A stretch of DNA of 64,000 bases from an uncultured Lachnospiraceae bacterium (GCA_910586255.1 CAJUHR010000003.1:62001-126000), one strand, 5' to 3'; positions 49,896 through 58,983 are shown, counted from the stretch's first letter. Notes: generated from the sequence alone by a model not told the origin. Translations and numbers: made by a program.

Positions 49896-51461
49896 ATGAA
49901 TATTAAGCGAGCAAAACAGGAGATCAAGGACACGATTCGCGCCTATTTGATGAAAGACGAATACGGGGGCTATGAGATACCTTCCATCCGGCAGAGGCCG
50001 ATTCTTTTGATCGGACCGCCGGGAGTGGGAAAGACTCAGATAATGGAACAGATTTCTCAGGAATGTCAGGTGGGGCTGGTGGCCTACACGATCACTCATC
50101 ACACCCGCCAGAGTGCCATCGGCCTGCCATTTATCGAGAAAAGGCAGTTTGGGGGAAGGGAGTATGCTGCCACCGAATATACCATGAGTGAGATTGTGGC
50201 ATCGGTTTACAACAAGATCGAGCAGACCGGCCTGGCAGAGGGAATTTTGTTCATTGATGAGATCAACTGTGTGTCCGAGACCTTGGCGCCGGCTATGCTT
50301 CAGTTCCTTCAGGGTAAATCCTTTGGAAATCATAAGATTCCGGAGGGATGGATTATCGTGGCGGCGGGAAATCCGCCGGAGTATAACAAATCCGTCCGGG
50401 AGTTTGATATTGTAACTCTGGACCGGATAAGAAAAATTGATGTGGAGCCGGATTTTGAGGCGTGGAAGGAGTACGCGGTTCGGGTGGGAATCCATCCGGC
50501 AGTCCGCTCCTATTTGGATGTGCGGCAGCAGAATTTCTGCAGGCTTGAGACCACGGTGGACGGAAAGCTGTTCGCTACGCCCAGGGGGTGGGAGGACCTT
50601 GCCCGATTGATTGAGGTGTATGAGAGGCTGGGACAGACCGTGGACCGGGAGCTTGTGTCGGAGTATATCCAGTTTCCCAAGATTGCCAGGGATTTTGCCG
50701 GCTATCTGGAGCTTTATCACAAGTATCAGGAGGATTACCAGGTGGAAAAGATCTTAGAGGGTCAGGTGCCTGCCGGGGTGTATGAAAAGCTGGAGAGAGC
50801 GGCATTTGATGAGAGAGTCAGTGTGGTGGGACTTTTGCTGTCCGGTCTCAACGGAAGCTTTGGCCAGGTGTGCCGGATGGCGGAGCGGCTCAGCCTGCAG
50901 ATGAGTGAGCTAAGAGCCTTTAAGAAATCAGAGCTGCTTAGGGCCGGGGAGAAAGAAGCAAGCCGGTCGGGAGGCGCCGGGGAAAAGAAAGCAGGCGAGT
51001 GCCTTTTGGGGTTTGCCCGCATGACTGAGGATTTCCGCAGCCGCTGGGAGAAAAAGCAGGAAAGCGGTCTGCTTTCCCGGGCGGAGCTTAAAACCTGTCA
51101 GCAGGTAAGCGCATGTCTGGAACAGGAGCTGCTTGATCTGCAAAAAGAGGATTTTCGTACAGGAGAGGAGCTCTGGCAGAAGATCCAGACATTGTTTGGA
51201 GAGGAAAGCGACCAATATGAGATGCTCGTGGAAAGCAGCGGACAAAAGCTGGAGCACGCCTTTGATTTCATGGAGGCCGCCTTTGGAAACGGACAGGAGA
51301 TGGTGCTGTTTTTGACAGAGCTGAATACGGGATTTTACAGCCTGCGCTTTTTGCAGGAGTACGACTGCGAGAGATATTACCAGTATAATCAAAATCTCCT
51401 GTTTTCCAAAGAGGAGGAGGAGATTCGGCGGCTGGGTTTTTTCCAAAAAGAAGGGAGTTAA
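49896..51461 (+). CDS. MoxR-family AAA+ ATPase
   Basis: About 521 residues from the ATG at 49896; a GTG at 49863 is an alternative that overlaps the upstream gene. Walker A GPPGVGKT lies near residue 38, Walker B in ILFIDEINCV, and sensor sequence in VAAGNPPEYNKSVREFDIV. The C-terminal 200 residues are helical with no second ATPase. MoxR/VWA pairs remodel or insert cofactors into partner proteins. Here the likely client or adaptor is the LRR protein two genes upstream. The MscS gene follows 9 bases after the stop. Confidence 0.9.
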   Translation: MNIKRAKQEIKDTIRAYLMKDEYGGYEIPSIRQRPILLIGPPGVGKTQIMEQISQECQVGLVAYTITHHTRQSAIGLPFIEKRQFGGREYAATEYTMSEIVASVYNKIEQTGLAEGILFIDEINCVSETLAPAMLQFLQGKSFGNHKIPEGWIIVAAGNPPEYNKSVREFDIVTLDRIRKIDVEPDFEAWKEYAVRVGIHPAVRSYLDVRQQNFCRLETTVDGKLFATPRGWEDLARLIEVYERLGQTVDRELVSEYIQFPKIARDFAGYLELYHKYQEDYQVEKILEGQVPAGVYEKLERAAFDERVSVVGLLLSGLNGSFGQVCRMAERLSLQMSELRAFKKSELLRAGEKEASRSGGAGEKKAGECLLGFARMTEDFRSRWEKKQESGLLSRAELKTCQQVSACLEQELLDLQKEDFRTGEELWQKIQTLFGEESDQYEMLVESSGQKLEHAFDFMEAAFGNGQEMVLFLTELNTGFYSLRFLQEYDCERYYQYNQNLLFSKEEEEIRRLGFFQKEGS

Positions 51462-51470
51462 GAAAACGAT

Positions 51471-52370
51471 ATGTTTGAAATGACAAGTATCATAGCCACA
51501 GGAATGAGAATCCGGCAGCAGGCATCCCAGGCGCCCGGCATGAATTTGAAGCCCAGCTGGCTTCTTGACACGCTTAAAAGCCTGCTGACACCGGGGCTAA
51601 AGGGGGCCTTTTGGAGAATATTTACGGCCGGACTGATTGTGTTTATCGGCATGCGGGTGGTCCGGATCTTTCAGAATATCCTGAAAAAGACCTTTGACCG
51701 GACAAGCCTGGAGGAGAATGTAAACAAATTTCTGCTTTCGGTTATCAATGCATGCATGTATGCGCTGGTGATTTTTATCGCAGCGGAAAAGCTGGGGGTG
51801 CCCTCCGCCTCCATTGTGGCGCTGATGGGCTCGGCGGGGGTGGCTATCGGTTTGTCCTTAAAGGAAAGCCTGTCCAATGTGGCAGGGGGAATCCTGATTA
51901 TGCTTACACGTCCGTTTGTTCTTCAGGATTATATTGTGTGCCAAAATGTGGAAGGGACTGTGGCGGATATTGGTCTGGTGTATACTGCTTTGGTCACGGT
52001 GGACAACCGGAAGGTGACGATTCCCAACGGCACGGTAGCCAATGCCACGGTGATCAATGTGACGGCTCAGGACAAACGGCAGCTGGATCTGGAGGTCAAT
52101 ATTGATTATGGCTCTGATTTAAAGCGGGCCAAGGAGATTCTTTTAGATATACTTGAGGGGCATCCCCAAGTCCTTCGGGAGGATGGAGTGAAGGTTTTTG
52201 TCAAGGAATTGGGGAACAGCGCGGTGGTTCTGGGTATTCGCGGTTGGATGCTTAAGGATGAGTACTGGCCGGCCAGATGGGACATTATTGAATCCATTAA
52301 GCTTCGTTTTGATGAGGAGGGGATTGTGATTCCTTATCAGCAGATGACGATACATATGGGGCGGCAGTAA
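51471..52370 (+). CDS. small-conductance mechanosensitive channel (MscS family)
   Basis: 299 residues. Three helices occupy about residues 42-130, with the pore helix in SIVALMGSAGVAIGLSLKESLSNVAGG, the Gly/Ala-rich MscS signature. The beta domain (PFVLQDYIVCQNVEGTVADIGL, RKVTIPNGTVANATVIN) and the alpha/beta C-terminal domain follow. It releases solutes on osmotic down-shock. An AAGAAGGGAG ribosome site lies within the end of the MoxR gene, so it is probably co-transcribed. Confidence 0.92.
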   Translation: MFEMTSIIATGMRIRQQASQAPGMNLKPSWLLDTLKSLLTPGLKGAFWRIFTAGLIVFIGMRVVRIFQNILKKTFDRTSLEENVNKFLLSVINACMYALVIFIAAEKLGVPSASIVALMGSAGVAIGLSLKESLSNVAGGILIMLTRPFVLQDYIVCQNVEGTVADIGLVYTALVTVDNRKVTIPNGTVANATVINVTAQDKRQLDLEVNIDYGSDLKRAKEILLDILEGHPQVLREDGVKVFVKELGNSAVVLGIRGWMLKDEYWPARWDIIESIKLRFDEEGIVIPYQQMTIHMGRQ

Positions 52371-52693
52371 GGGCTGCTGTGTGGAGTTAAAAGGACTTTT
52401 AAACATGTAAAGTTTCTGTTTCAGGTGAAAATAGGGCCGGGAATCAATGCAATTCTGATTTCTGGTCTTTTTATGTGCTATATTGCTTTACGAATAACCT
52501 TTGAATATACAATAAGAGCAAAACATATTGTCAAGAAGCACAATATAATATAAAATAATACAAAACAAGACAAAATGTATTGGCTGATAGAATGCTATGT
52601 CGTATAAATAAATTGAAAATCAATATAAATAAATCGTGAGAGCGAAAGAACAGACAACCCGTACAAATTACAGAAAGCAAGGGAGTAAACAGA
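52371..52693. other. AT-rich gene-less gap with a likely promoter
   Basis: No gene is seen in these 323 bases. TTGTCA followed after 17 bases by TAAAAT (about 52530-52558) is a plausible promoter for the QueG-like pseudogene. Base composition drops sharply compared with the genes on either side. Confidence 0.4.
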
Positions 52694-53451
52694 ATGCAGA
52701 CATTAAAGGACGAGTCATTTACTCGGGCAAAGAATTTGGGTGCGAATCTTTGCGGTGTTGCGGATCTGACGACTCACAGGGAGTGGATACGGGAAAATTA
52801 CGGGGATTTGTGCGCATCGTTTCCCCGGGCTGTTTCGATTTCTATATTTTTTCCCAGGGAAATCATAGGGGAGCAGGCCATCGGGCCCACCCGTTTCTAC
52901 AGCTATTTTTATGGGGAAATCAATCGCCAGCCGGATTCCATTGGCTTTCTGCTTTCAAATCTCCTGCAACAGAAAGGATACCGTTCCTATCCGGTCCCCA
53001 CATCGGATTACCGCCAGACCCGGCTTTTTCCCGGATTGCAGGAGCAGGTTGCGGAGAAAGGACCGGAGGGTTTGCCCAAAAGCGAGACAGAGCTAATGGG
53101 AATGTTCAGCCACCGTTTTGCTGCCAGCCATAGGGGTTGGGATGGATTGGGAAAAGCTGTCATCTGATCAATCCCAAGGTAGATCCCCGTCTCCGTCTGA
53201 CCACGGTCCTGACTGATGCGCTTTTGCCTCCGGATCCGCCGCTTCCTAATCGCTGCGGAAGCTGCACCCGATGCTGTAACGCCTGTCCGGTTCATGCGAT
53301 CCATGGAGTCGCTTTTCAGGCCGGGGATCCGCCTTCCTTGCGTTCTGACAAACAGACATGTTTTTCTTTTTTGGAGGATATGGCCTCCGTATTTGGACGG
53401 CATACATGTGCCAAATGCCTGGCAGCCTGTCCCTGGGGAAGCAAAACATGA
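52694..53451 (+). pseudogene. QueG-like 4Fe-4S protein, frameshifted
   Basis: The first frame (52694-53167) gives the N-terminal half of an epoxyqueuosine-reductase-like protein (LCGVADLTTHREWIRENYG, SIGFLLSNLLQQKGYRSYP) and ends out of phase after FSHRFAASHRGW. The other frame resumes at about 53137 with GWIGKSCHLINPK and carries the two iron-sulfur motifs CGSCTRCCNACP and CAKCLAACPWG, ending at 53451. A single-base change near the GGGG at 53133-53136 explains this. Unless the shift is programmed, the product is cut short before both clusters. GGGAG lies upstream of the ATG. Confidence 0.8.
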
Positions 53452-53510
53452 TTGTCTTTAGGAACTGTTGCTATTGGATTGAAAATAAAAAAGAAAATAT
53501 ACAAAAAGTA

Positions 53511-53539
53511 TTGACAAGATATACTAATTGTTATATAAA
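53511..53539 (+). promoter_or_regulatory. candidate promoter for the YitT-like gene
   Basis: TTGACA (53511-53516), a 17-base spacer and TATAAA (53534-53539) in AT-rich sequence, 110 bases before the start at 53649. Confidence 0.6.
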
Positions 53540-53648
53540 TGTATTGTACGGGCGAGAGGAAAAGAAAAATGGTATAACGATATAATATTACATGAATCAA
53601 ACCGACTCATAACCGTGCAAAAAGACGCAGAAGAAGGAACGGCAGCCT

Positions 53649-54530
53649 ATGAGGAAGCAGATACAAAAAGAAACCTACAATATGTTCTGGGCGATTGTGG
53701 GCGTTGTGTTTTTTGCGGCAGCTTACCGATGGTTTTTGGTTCCGGCAGGACTTTACAGCGGCGGCTTTACGGGGATCTCCCAGCTGGTAAAGCTGTTTCT
53801 CACGGAAATATTACATATTCCCATGCCGGAGCACATCGATGTTACGGGAATTATTTTCTGGTGTATCAATGTTCCCCTGTTTTTCCTGGGGTACAAGAGC
53901 ATCGGAAGGAAATTTCTGTACAGAACCATTATTGCGGTCTGTATTCAGTCCTTTCTGCTGGCAACCATTCCGGCTCCCAAAGAGCCGCTTCTGGATGATA
54001 TGTTATTAAACTGTATCATCGGCGGAGCTCTTTCGGGATGGGGAGTGGGAATCACCCTGCGGGCAGGCGGCTCCGGCGGCGGAACGGACATTGTGGGAAT
54101 GTATTGCGCCAAAAATTATCCGGAATTTGGGGTCGGCAGGCTGAGCGTGATGATGAATCTTTGCATTTATCTGATTGCGGCAGTGCGGTATGACCTGGAG
54201 GTGGCAGCTTACTCCATGGTATTTTCCTTTGTGTCAGGGATCATGGTAGACCGGGTTCATTACCAGAACATTAAGGTGTCCGTGTTTATCGTCACCAAAA
54301 ACCGGGAGCTGGGAGAAAAGATCAACCGAACCATATCCAGAGGCGTTACCAGCTGGAAGGCCTGGGGAGAGTACAGCCACTCGGAGGAGGTGCTTCATAT
54401 GGTGGTGGTCAGCAAATATGAGCTGCAGGCGCTCAAAAAGCTCATTCGCCAGGAGGATCCCCATGCTTTTGTGCAGATTATGTCCCCGGACATGATTATG
54501 GGAAATTTTGAGAAGCGGCTGGAGGTTTGA
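53649..54530 (+). CDS. YitT-family membrane protein (DUF161/DUF2179)
   Basis: 293 residues. Five to six hydrophobic helices (about 12-200) include the typical YitT features GLYSGGFTGISQLVKLF and GWGVGITLRAGGSGGGTDIVGMY. The C-terminal cytoplasmic DUF2179 domain follows (VSVFIVTKNRELGEKI, GVTSWKAWGEYS, KLIRQEDPHAFVQI). The function of the family is not settled. GAAGGAA lies upstream of the ATG. It is not obviously linked to the sugar genes that follow 94 bases later. Confidence 0.88.
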   Translation: MRKQIQKETYNMFWAIVGVVFFAAAYRWFLVPAGLYSGGFTGISQLVKLFLTEILHIPMPEHIDVTGIIFWCINVPLFFLGYKSIGRKFLYRTIIAVCIQSFLLATIPAPKEPLLDDMLLNCIIGGALSGWGVGITLRAGGSGGGTDIVGMYCAKNYPEFGVGRLSVMMNLCIYLIAAVRYDLEVAAYSMVFSFVSGIMVDRVHYQNIKVSVFIVTKNRELGEKINRTISRGVTSWKAWGEYSHSEEVLHMVVVSKYELQALKKLIRQEDPHAFVQIMSPDMIMGNFEKRLEV

Positions 54531-54623
54531 CGGCAGCCAGGTAAGTAAGAAGCAAAGGTAAGAAACCCCTTAGAGGGATATTTTAAATGTCCTAAGATAA
54601 GGACAAGAAGGAGGAAGAGAGAC

Positions 54624-55619
54624 ATGTTTAATTTTGACGAGGCAAAGATCAGACAGGAGCATCAGAACGGGGTGGATATTATTCCCCAGGTGGAGAAGCA
54701 TGTGGACCAGGTGTGCAGGGACGGCTATTCCAATATTTTCTATATCGGAATCGGCGGCACGGTGCTGTATGCCAACCAGATGATGCACATTGCAAAGCAG
54801 CTGGGATCAAAGCTTCCGCTTTTTATAGAGAATGCCGCAGACTTTAATCTGGTGGGGAATCCCTTCTTTGATGAAAAATCCGTTGTGGTGATTGAGTCCA
54901 TTTCCGGAGATACCAAGGAAGTGGTGGAGGCGGTGGACAAGGCCCACGCGGCGGGAGCCAGAGTGATCGGATATGTGGAGAAGGAGGGAACCCCTCTGTA
55001 TGAGAAGAGCGATTACCTGGTGACAACCGTGGGCGGCGGCTATTATTTCTGGTATACGGTAACACTCCGCTTCTTAAAGAACGCAGGCCAGTTTGACAAG
55101 TATGACCAGTTCTTTAAAGAGATCGTCCATATGCCTGATAATGTGGTGCAGATTTATAAGGATGCGGATGCAGACGCCAGGGCTTATGCGGAAAAGTATT
55201 GCGATGAGCCTATCACCTATCTGGTTGGCTCCGGCAATCTGGAGGACTGGGCCACCTGCTATGGAATGTGTATTATGGAGGAGATGCAGTGGATGCGCAC
55301 AAGACCTATCTCCGCAGCCAACTTCTTCCACGGCACCCTGGAGGTTATCGAGAGAGATATTCCGGTGATTCTCATAAAGGGCGAGGACATGACAAGACCC
55401 CAGATGGAGCGGGTGGAGAAATTTGTCAACACCATCAGCGCCAAGGTGATTGTATTTGACACAAAGAATTTTAAGCTGGAAGGAATCAGCGATGAGTTTA
55501 GGGGAATGTTGGCTCCCATTGTGATGCGCTCCGCATTCCAGAGAGTAAACGTTCATTTGGAGCATTGCCGCAGACATCCTCTGGCTATTCGCAGATACTA
55601 TCGGAGACTGGATTATTGA
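54624..55619 (+). CDS. SIS-domain sugar isomerase/deglycase, FrlB-like
   Basis: 331 residues with tandem SIS (sugar isomerase) folds: FYIGIGGTVLYANQM and VVVIESISGDTKEVVEAVDKA in the first, TYLVGSGNLEDWATCYGMC and FFHGTLEVIERDIPVILI in the second. The layout and ending (RRHPLAIRRYYRRLDY) resemble fructoselysine-6-phosphate deglycase FrlB, which splits phosphorylated Amadori products into glucose-6-phosphate and an amine. The nearby PfkB kinase, epimerase, GntR regulators and MalFG-type transporter support this. Another aminosugar phosphate is possible. AAGGAGGAAGAG precedes the ATG. Confidence 0.75.
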   Translation: MFNFDEAKIRQEHQNGVDIIPQVEKHVDQVCRDGYSNIFYIGIGGTVLYANQMMHIAKQLGSKLPLFIENAADFNLVGNPFFDEKSVVVIESISGDTKEVVEAVDKAHAAGARVIGYVEKEGTPLYEKSDYLVTTVGGGYYFWYTVTLRFLKNAGQFDKYDQFFKEIVHMPDNVVQIYKDADADARAYAEKYCDEPITYLVGSGNLEDWATCYGMCIMEEMQWMRTRPISAANFFHGTLEVIERDIPVILIKGEDMTRPQMERVEKFVNTISAKVIVFDTKNFKLEGISDEFRGMLAPIVMRSAFQRVNVHLEHCRRHPLAIRRYYRRLDY

Positions 55620-56356
55620 TGGCAGAAGTGACGCGGGATAAGTCAAATCCCCTTTACATCCAGATAGCGGAGGATATCAAGTCCCGGATTGGCCGGGGCG
55701 AGCTGCTTCCCAATACCAGGATTCCCACGGAGATGGAGCTGGGCAGCCATTACGGAGTCAGCCGGATTACTGTTCGCAAGGCACTGGAGCTTTTGGTGGA
55801 TGAAGAGGTTCTGGTCCGGAAGCAGCAGATCGGAACATTCATATCTGACAAGAAATTATCCAGAAGCCTAAACAGCTTCATGGGATTCTCCCAGACCTGT
55901 GAGATGGCGGGGGATCGCCCCGGCACCCGGTTTTTGTCCGGGGAGCTGGTGACGGCGGCGTCCTCTCACAGAGAGGCCCTGAGGATTCCTGAGGGGGAAA
56001 CGGTCATCCGTATCCGGCGATTGCGGTATTGCAATGACTTGCCGGTGATTTTGGAGGAGAATCATTTTCCCAGAAGGTATGCCTGGCTTCTGGCGGAGGA
56101 TCTCAATGCTTCTCTGCATCAGCTTCTCCAGAGCCATGGAGTAGTCCTGGGCAACGGGACCAAAACCATAGGCGTCTGCTACGCCACCAAAGAGGAAGCT
56201 CAGTGGCTGGAAATCAAGGAAAAGGATGCATTGATCGTGTCAAGAGATGTGGTTTACGATGCGGACGGGGAACCAGTATATAGCGGCAGGGAGATTATTA
56301 ACGGAGACCGCTATCAGTACAAAATACTGGCAAACAGCGTCTGGAAAGAGGCATAA
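55619..56356 (+). CDS. GntR/HutC-family transcriptional regulator 1
   Basis: 245 residues. The N-terminal winged helix (IAEDIKSRIGRGELLPNTRI, YGVSRITVRKALELLVDE) is joined to a UTRA effector domain (VIRIRRLRYCNDLPVILEEN, ending DRYQYKILANS), which normally binds a sugar phosphate. Its ATG overlaps the SIS-gene stop as TGATG, so it is co-translated with the deglycase-like gene. A terminator at 56382-56416 ends this unit. It is clearly a paralogue of the regulator at 57554, with similar sequence along the full length. It probably corresponds to FrlR. Confidence 0.88.
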   Translation: MAEVTRDKSNPLYIQIAEDIKSRIGRGELLPNTRIPTEMELGSHYGVSRITVRKALELLVDEEVLVRKQQIGTFISDKKLSRSLNSFMGFSQTCEMAGDRPGTRFLSGELVTAASSHREALRIPEGETVIRIRRLRYCNDLPVILEENHFPRRYAWLLAEDLNASLHQLLQSHGVVLGNGTKTIGVCYATKEEAQWLEIKEKDALIVSRDVVYDADGEPVYSGREIINGDRYQYKILANSVWKEA

Positions 56357-56381
56357 ATCGGAAGGGATGTACAGGGCAAAC

Positions 56382-56416
56382 GCCTGCCTGGAAAAAATAC
56401 CAGGCAGGCTTGTTTT
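56382..56416 (+). terminator. intrinsic terminator between regulator 1 and the kinase
   Basis: GCCTGCCTGG (56382-56391) and CCAGGCAGGC (56400-56409) are exact complements with an A-rich loop, followed by TTGTTTT. It may act as an attenuator because the kinase ribosome site follows only 8-10 bases later. Confidence 0.85.
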
Positions 56417-56436
56417 GCAGAATAAAGGAGGATGCT

Positions 56437-57357
56437 ATGATTCGGGTATTGGGCATTGGAGACAATGTATGCGATAAATATCTTCACATAGAGACCATCT
56501 ATCCAGGTGGAAATGCTTTGAATGTTGCGGTTTTTGGAAAATTTCTGGGGGCGGAGGCTGCTTATCTGGGAACCTTTGGGGATGATGAGGTGGGACGGCA
56601 TGTATATTCGGTGGTCCGTCAGCTGGGGCTGGATATTTCCCACTGCCGGATGGAGAAGGGAGAGAACGGCTGCGCCCGGGTGCGGCTGGCGGACGGAGAC
56701 CGGGTATTTCTTCCGGGAAACCACGGGGGCATTGCGGGAGAAAAGCCGCCGGTTTTGACCGGACTTGACGAGGAATACATTTCCCGGTTTGATCTGATAC
56801 ATACCAGTATATTCAGCTATATGGAACCGGAGCTTCCAAAGATACGAAGGGCGGGGAAATTTGTGTCCATGGATTTTTCCGACCGGTACGATGAGGCGTA
56901 TCTGAGGCAATGCTGTCCCTATATTGACTGCGGGGAGATTTCCTGCGGGAATATGCCGGAGGAGGAGATCCGCCGGGTCATCAATCAGATCATGGAGTTT
57001 GGATGCAGGCATATGGTGATTGCCACCAGAGGAAGCAAGGGAGCCCTGGTGATGGTAGACGGACGCCTTTACGAGCAGTCCCCCTGTCTGGTAAAGGCAA
57101 AGGATACCATGGGGGCGGGAGATTCCTTTATAGCCTGCTTTCTGGTGAATTATCTGAACGGAATTTCTCTGGCAGTGGATTTTCCCGGGGAGTCCGGACA
57201 GAGAGGGATTGTTACCGGGGAGGAGTACAAGAATATGCTGATTCGCTTAAGCCTTTACCGGGCGGCCGTGTTTTCGTCCCGCCAGTGCCAGCGGGACGGG
57301 TCCTTTGGATACGGGAAGAAAGCAGAGCTGACAGCCAAGGATAGGGAGGTTATGTGA
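56437..57357 (+). CDS. PfkB-family sugar kinase, FrlD-like
   Basis: 306 residues from the ATG at 56437 with AAAGGAGG upstream. PfkB features: GIGDNVCDKYL at the N-terminus, GGNALNVAVF, LGTFGDDEVGRHV, and the catalytic/anion-hole motif DTMGAGDSFIACF (Asp at the base position). The order kinase-deglycase-epimerase-regulator is that of fructoselysine catabolism (FrlD phosphorylates the imported Amadori compound). A short insert after residue 240 (DFPGESGQRGIVTGEEY) is unusual, and the antisense fragment at 58300 has a similar one. Confidence 0.82.
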   Translation: MIRVLGIGDNVCDKYLHIETIYPGGNALNVAVFGKFLGAEAAYLGTFGDDEVGRHVYSVVRQLGLDISHCRMEKGENGCARVRLADGDRVFLPGNHGGIAGEKPPVLTGLDEEYISRFDLIHTSIFSYMEPELPKIRRAGKFVSMDFSDRYDEAYLRQCCPYIDCGEISCGNMPEEEIRRVINQIMEFGCRHMVIATRGSKGALVMVDGRLYEQSPCLVKAKDTMGAGDSFIACFLVNYLNGISLAVDFPGESGQRGIVTGEEYKNMLIRLSLYRAAVFSSRQCQRDGSFGYGKKAELTAKDREVM

Positions 57358-57476
57358 GCGGTTGTAAACGCGCGGACCTATTTGAAATGCTACAGCGTGG
57401 TTACAAAAATTGTCAAAAATTGGCAATTTTCGTGGCGGAAACCCCATCCGTATGATATGATTGTAATATTAGGTAA

Positions 57477-57512
57477 CAGTTCAGACGGCGGGGAAGATAC
57501 CCGTCTGAACTG
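57477..57512. repeat. perfect 12-bp inverted repeat upstream of GntR regulator 2
   Basis: CAGTTCAGACGG (57477-57488) and CCGTCTGAACTG (57501-57512) are exact complements with a 12-base centre. With the preceding GTAA it belongs to the dispersed GTAACAGTTCA family. TGATACAT (57511-57518), a half of the dyad at 58847-58870, overlaps its right end. Confidence 0.7.
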
Positions 57513-57553
57513 ATACATATTAAGAATTACTTGCAGTGGAAAGGAAGGTATGT

Positions 57554-58303
57554 ATGTCAGAAGTATTGCGTGACACGGTGGTGCCTCTGTATATTCAGAT
57601 TGCCGGGGATATTAAGTCGAAAATTGAGCGGGGGGAGATTCAGCCCAATACCAGGATTCCCACAGAGCTGGAATTGAGCAGCGATTACGGCGTCAGCAGG
57701 ATTACGATCCGTAAAGCACTGGAGCTGCTGGTGGATGAAGGGATCCTGGTTCGCCGGCAGAGAGTCGGGACCTTTGTCTCAGATAAAAAGATTTCCAGAA
57801 GCTTAAACAGTTACATGGGATTTTCCCAGAGCTGTGAATTGGAGGGCAATAAGCCGGGAACTCAGTTTTTGTCAGCCGAGTTGGTAAAAGCCAAGCCTTC
57901 TGACATTAAAACTTTGCACCTGGAGGATGAGGACAAGGTGATCCGCATTCGGCGTTTGCGGTACTGCAATGATGTTCCGGTGATTGTGGAGGAGACCCGT
58001 TTCCCCAAAAAATATGCATACCTGCTGGCGGAGGATCTGACCCGGTCTCTCCACCAGATTTTGCATGAGCACGGGATCACCGTGAGAAACGGAAGCCTGA
58101 TTATCGGTGTCTGCTATGCCACCCGGGAGGAGGCCGAATATCTGAGAATCAAGGAGCACGATGCCCTGATTCTGTCTAAGGATGCGGCCTATGATATGTC
58201 CGGGGAGCCGGTCTACTGCGGCAGGCAGGTGATCAATGCGGACCGGTATCAATATAAGGTTCTAACCAACAATATGATGATCGAGGAGGGAAAGAGCCTT
58301 TAG
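57554..58303 (+). CDS. GntR/HutC-family transcriptional regulator 2
   Basis: 249 residues from the ATG at 57554 with AAGGAAGG upstream; a GTG at 57536 is a weaker alternative. It has the same architecture as regulator 1: a winged helix (IAGDIKSKIERGEIQPNTRI, YGVSRITIRKALELLVDEG) and a UTRA domain (VIRIRRLRYCNDVPVIVEET, ending DRYQYKVLTNN). The near-identical recognition helices suggest both regulators bind the same or similar operators. Its stop overlaps, tail to tail, that of the antisense kinase fragment. Confidence 0.88.
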   Translation: MSEVLRDTVVPLYIQIAGDIKSKIERGEIQPNTRIPTELELSSDYGVSRITIRKALELLVDEGILVRRQRVGTFVSDKKISRSLNSYMGFSQSCELEGNKPGTQFLSAELVKAKPSDIKTLHLEDEDKVIRIRRLRYCNDVPVIVEETRFPKKYAYLLAEDLTRSLHQILHEHGITVRNGSLIIGVCYATREEAEYLRIKEHDALILSKDAAYDMSGEPVYCGRQVINADRYQYKVLTNNMMIEEGKSL

Positions 58304-58611
58304 ATATGGAGAACCTCCGTTAAATGCTCCGGATCCACGTCATAACCAAATCCCAGAGAACCATCTTTTACTACTATGGCGGCGGCATATTCCGCCGCTT
58401 CTTTCAGAGAATCTGCAATTCTGTCAGAATTATTCCAAGGAAAATCTGATTTTCTCTCAAATTTTATTTCCTCAAAATCTTTTCTGCCAAAATAGCTGGT
58501 CAAAAAGGCACTGATAAAAGAATCTCCGGCGCCCATGGTGTCCTTTGCCTCAACCGGAATAACCTCCTGGTAAAAATATTTTTTTCCGTTAATGGCAGGC
58601 TGTCTGTTCAT
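58300..58611 (-). pseudogene. C-terminal fragment of a PfkB-type kinase
   Basis: About 103 residues on the minus strand. Sequence from INGKKYFYQEVIPVEAKDTM through GAGDSFISAFLTSYFGRKDF to KDGSLGFGYD matches the last third of PfkB kinases such as the gene at 56437. The N-terminal two-thirds (substrate site and lid) are absent, and nothing similar lies upstream. GAGGGAG precedes an ATG at 58611, so a short product could be made, but it cannot be an active kinase. It seems to be a relic of a second, inverted frlD-like gene. Confidence 0.75.
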
Positions 58612-58818
58612 GGAAATGCTCCCTCTCATTACGTTTTTTTGCGGTCAGCGCAGCAGATGCGCAGACCTATCTGAACTATTACAAATAATAAAACATTTTT
58701 TGAAATATTGCAACTATTTGTATTCAAATATATTTGTATAATATTATGCTTGTATATCAATAAAAGAAATATACGTTATAGAAAATGGATATAATACAGG
58801 AAAAATATAAAAAAGTTG

Positions 58819-58870
58819 TTGCAATTTTCCACAAATATGATATACTATGTATCAACAGGAGATGATACAT
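58819..58870 (+). promoter_or_regulatory. promoter and GntR-type operator for the epimerase/ABC operon
   Basis: TTGCAA (58819-58824) and TATACT (58841-58846) are 16 bases apart. Directly after the -10 box lies the exact dyad ATGTATCA - 8 bases - TGATACAT (58847-58870), covering the start of transcription. This placement suits a repressor such as the two GntR proteins just upstream. Confidence 0.65.
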
Positions 58871-58983
58871 TATATACCAAATAATAAGACAAGAAAGCCG
58901 CTTCGGTAATTACAAGAGAAACAGTAAGACAAAGATAAGACAAAAACAAGACAATCCGCTGACAACCGGAAAGGGAGGAGATT

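Noticed and set aside
49797..50720. 307-codon minus-strand frame
   Set aside because: Antisense to the MoxR gene, whose Walker motifs are certain; no start signal was found.
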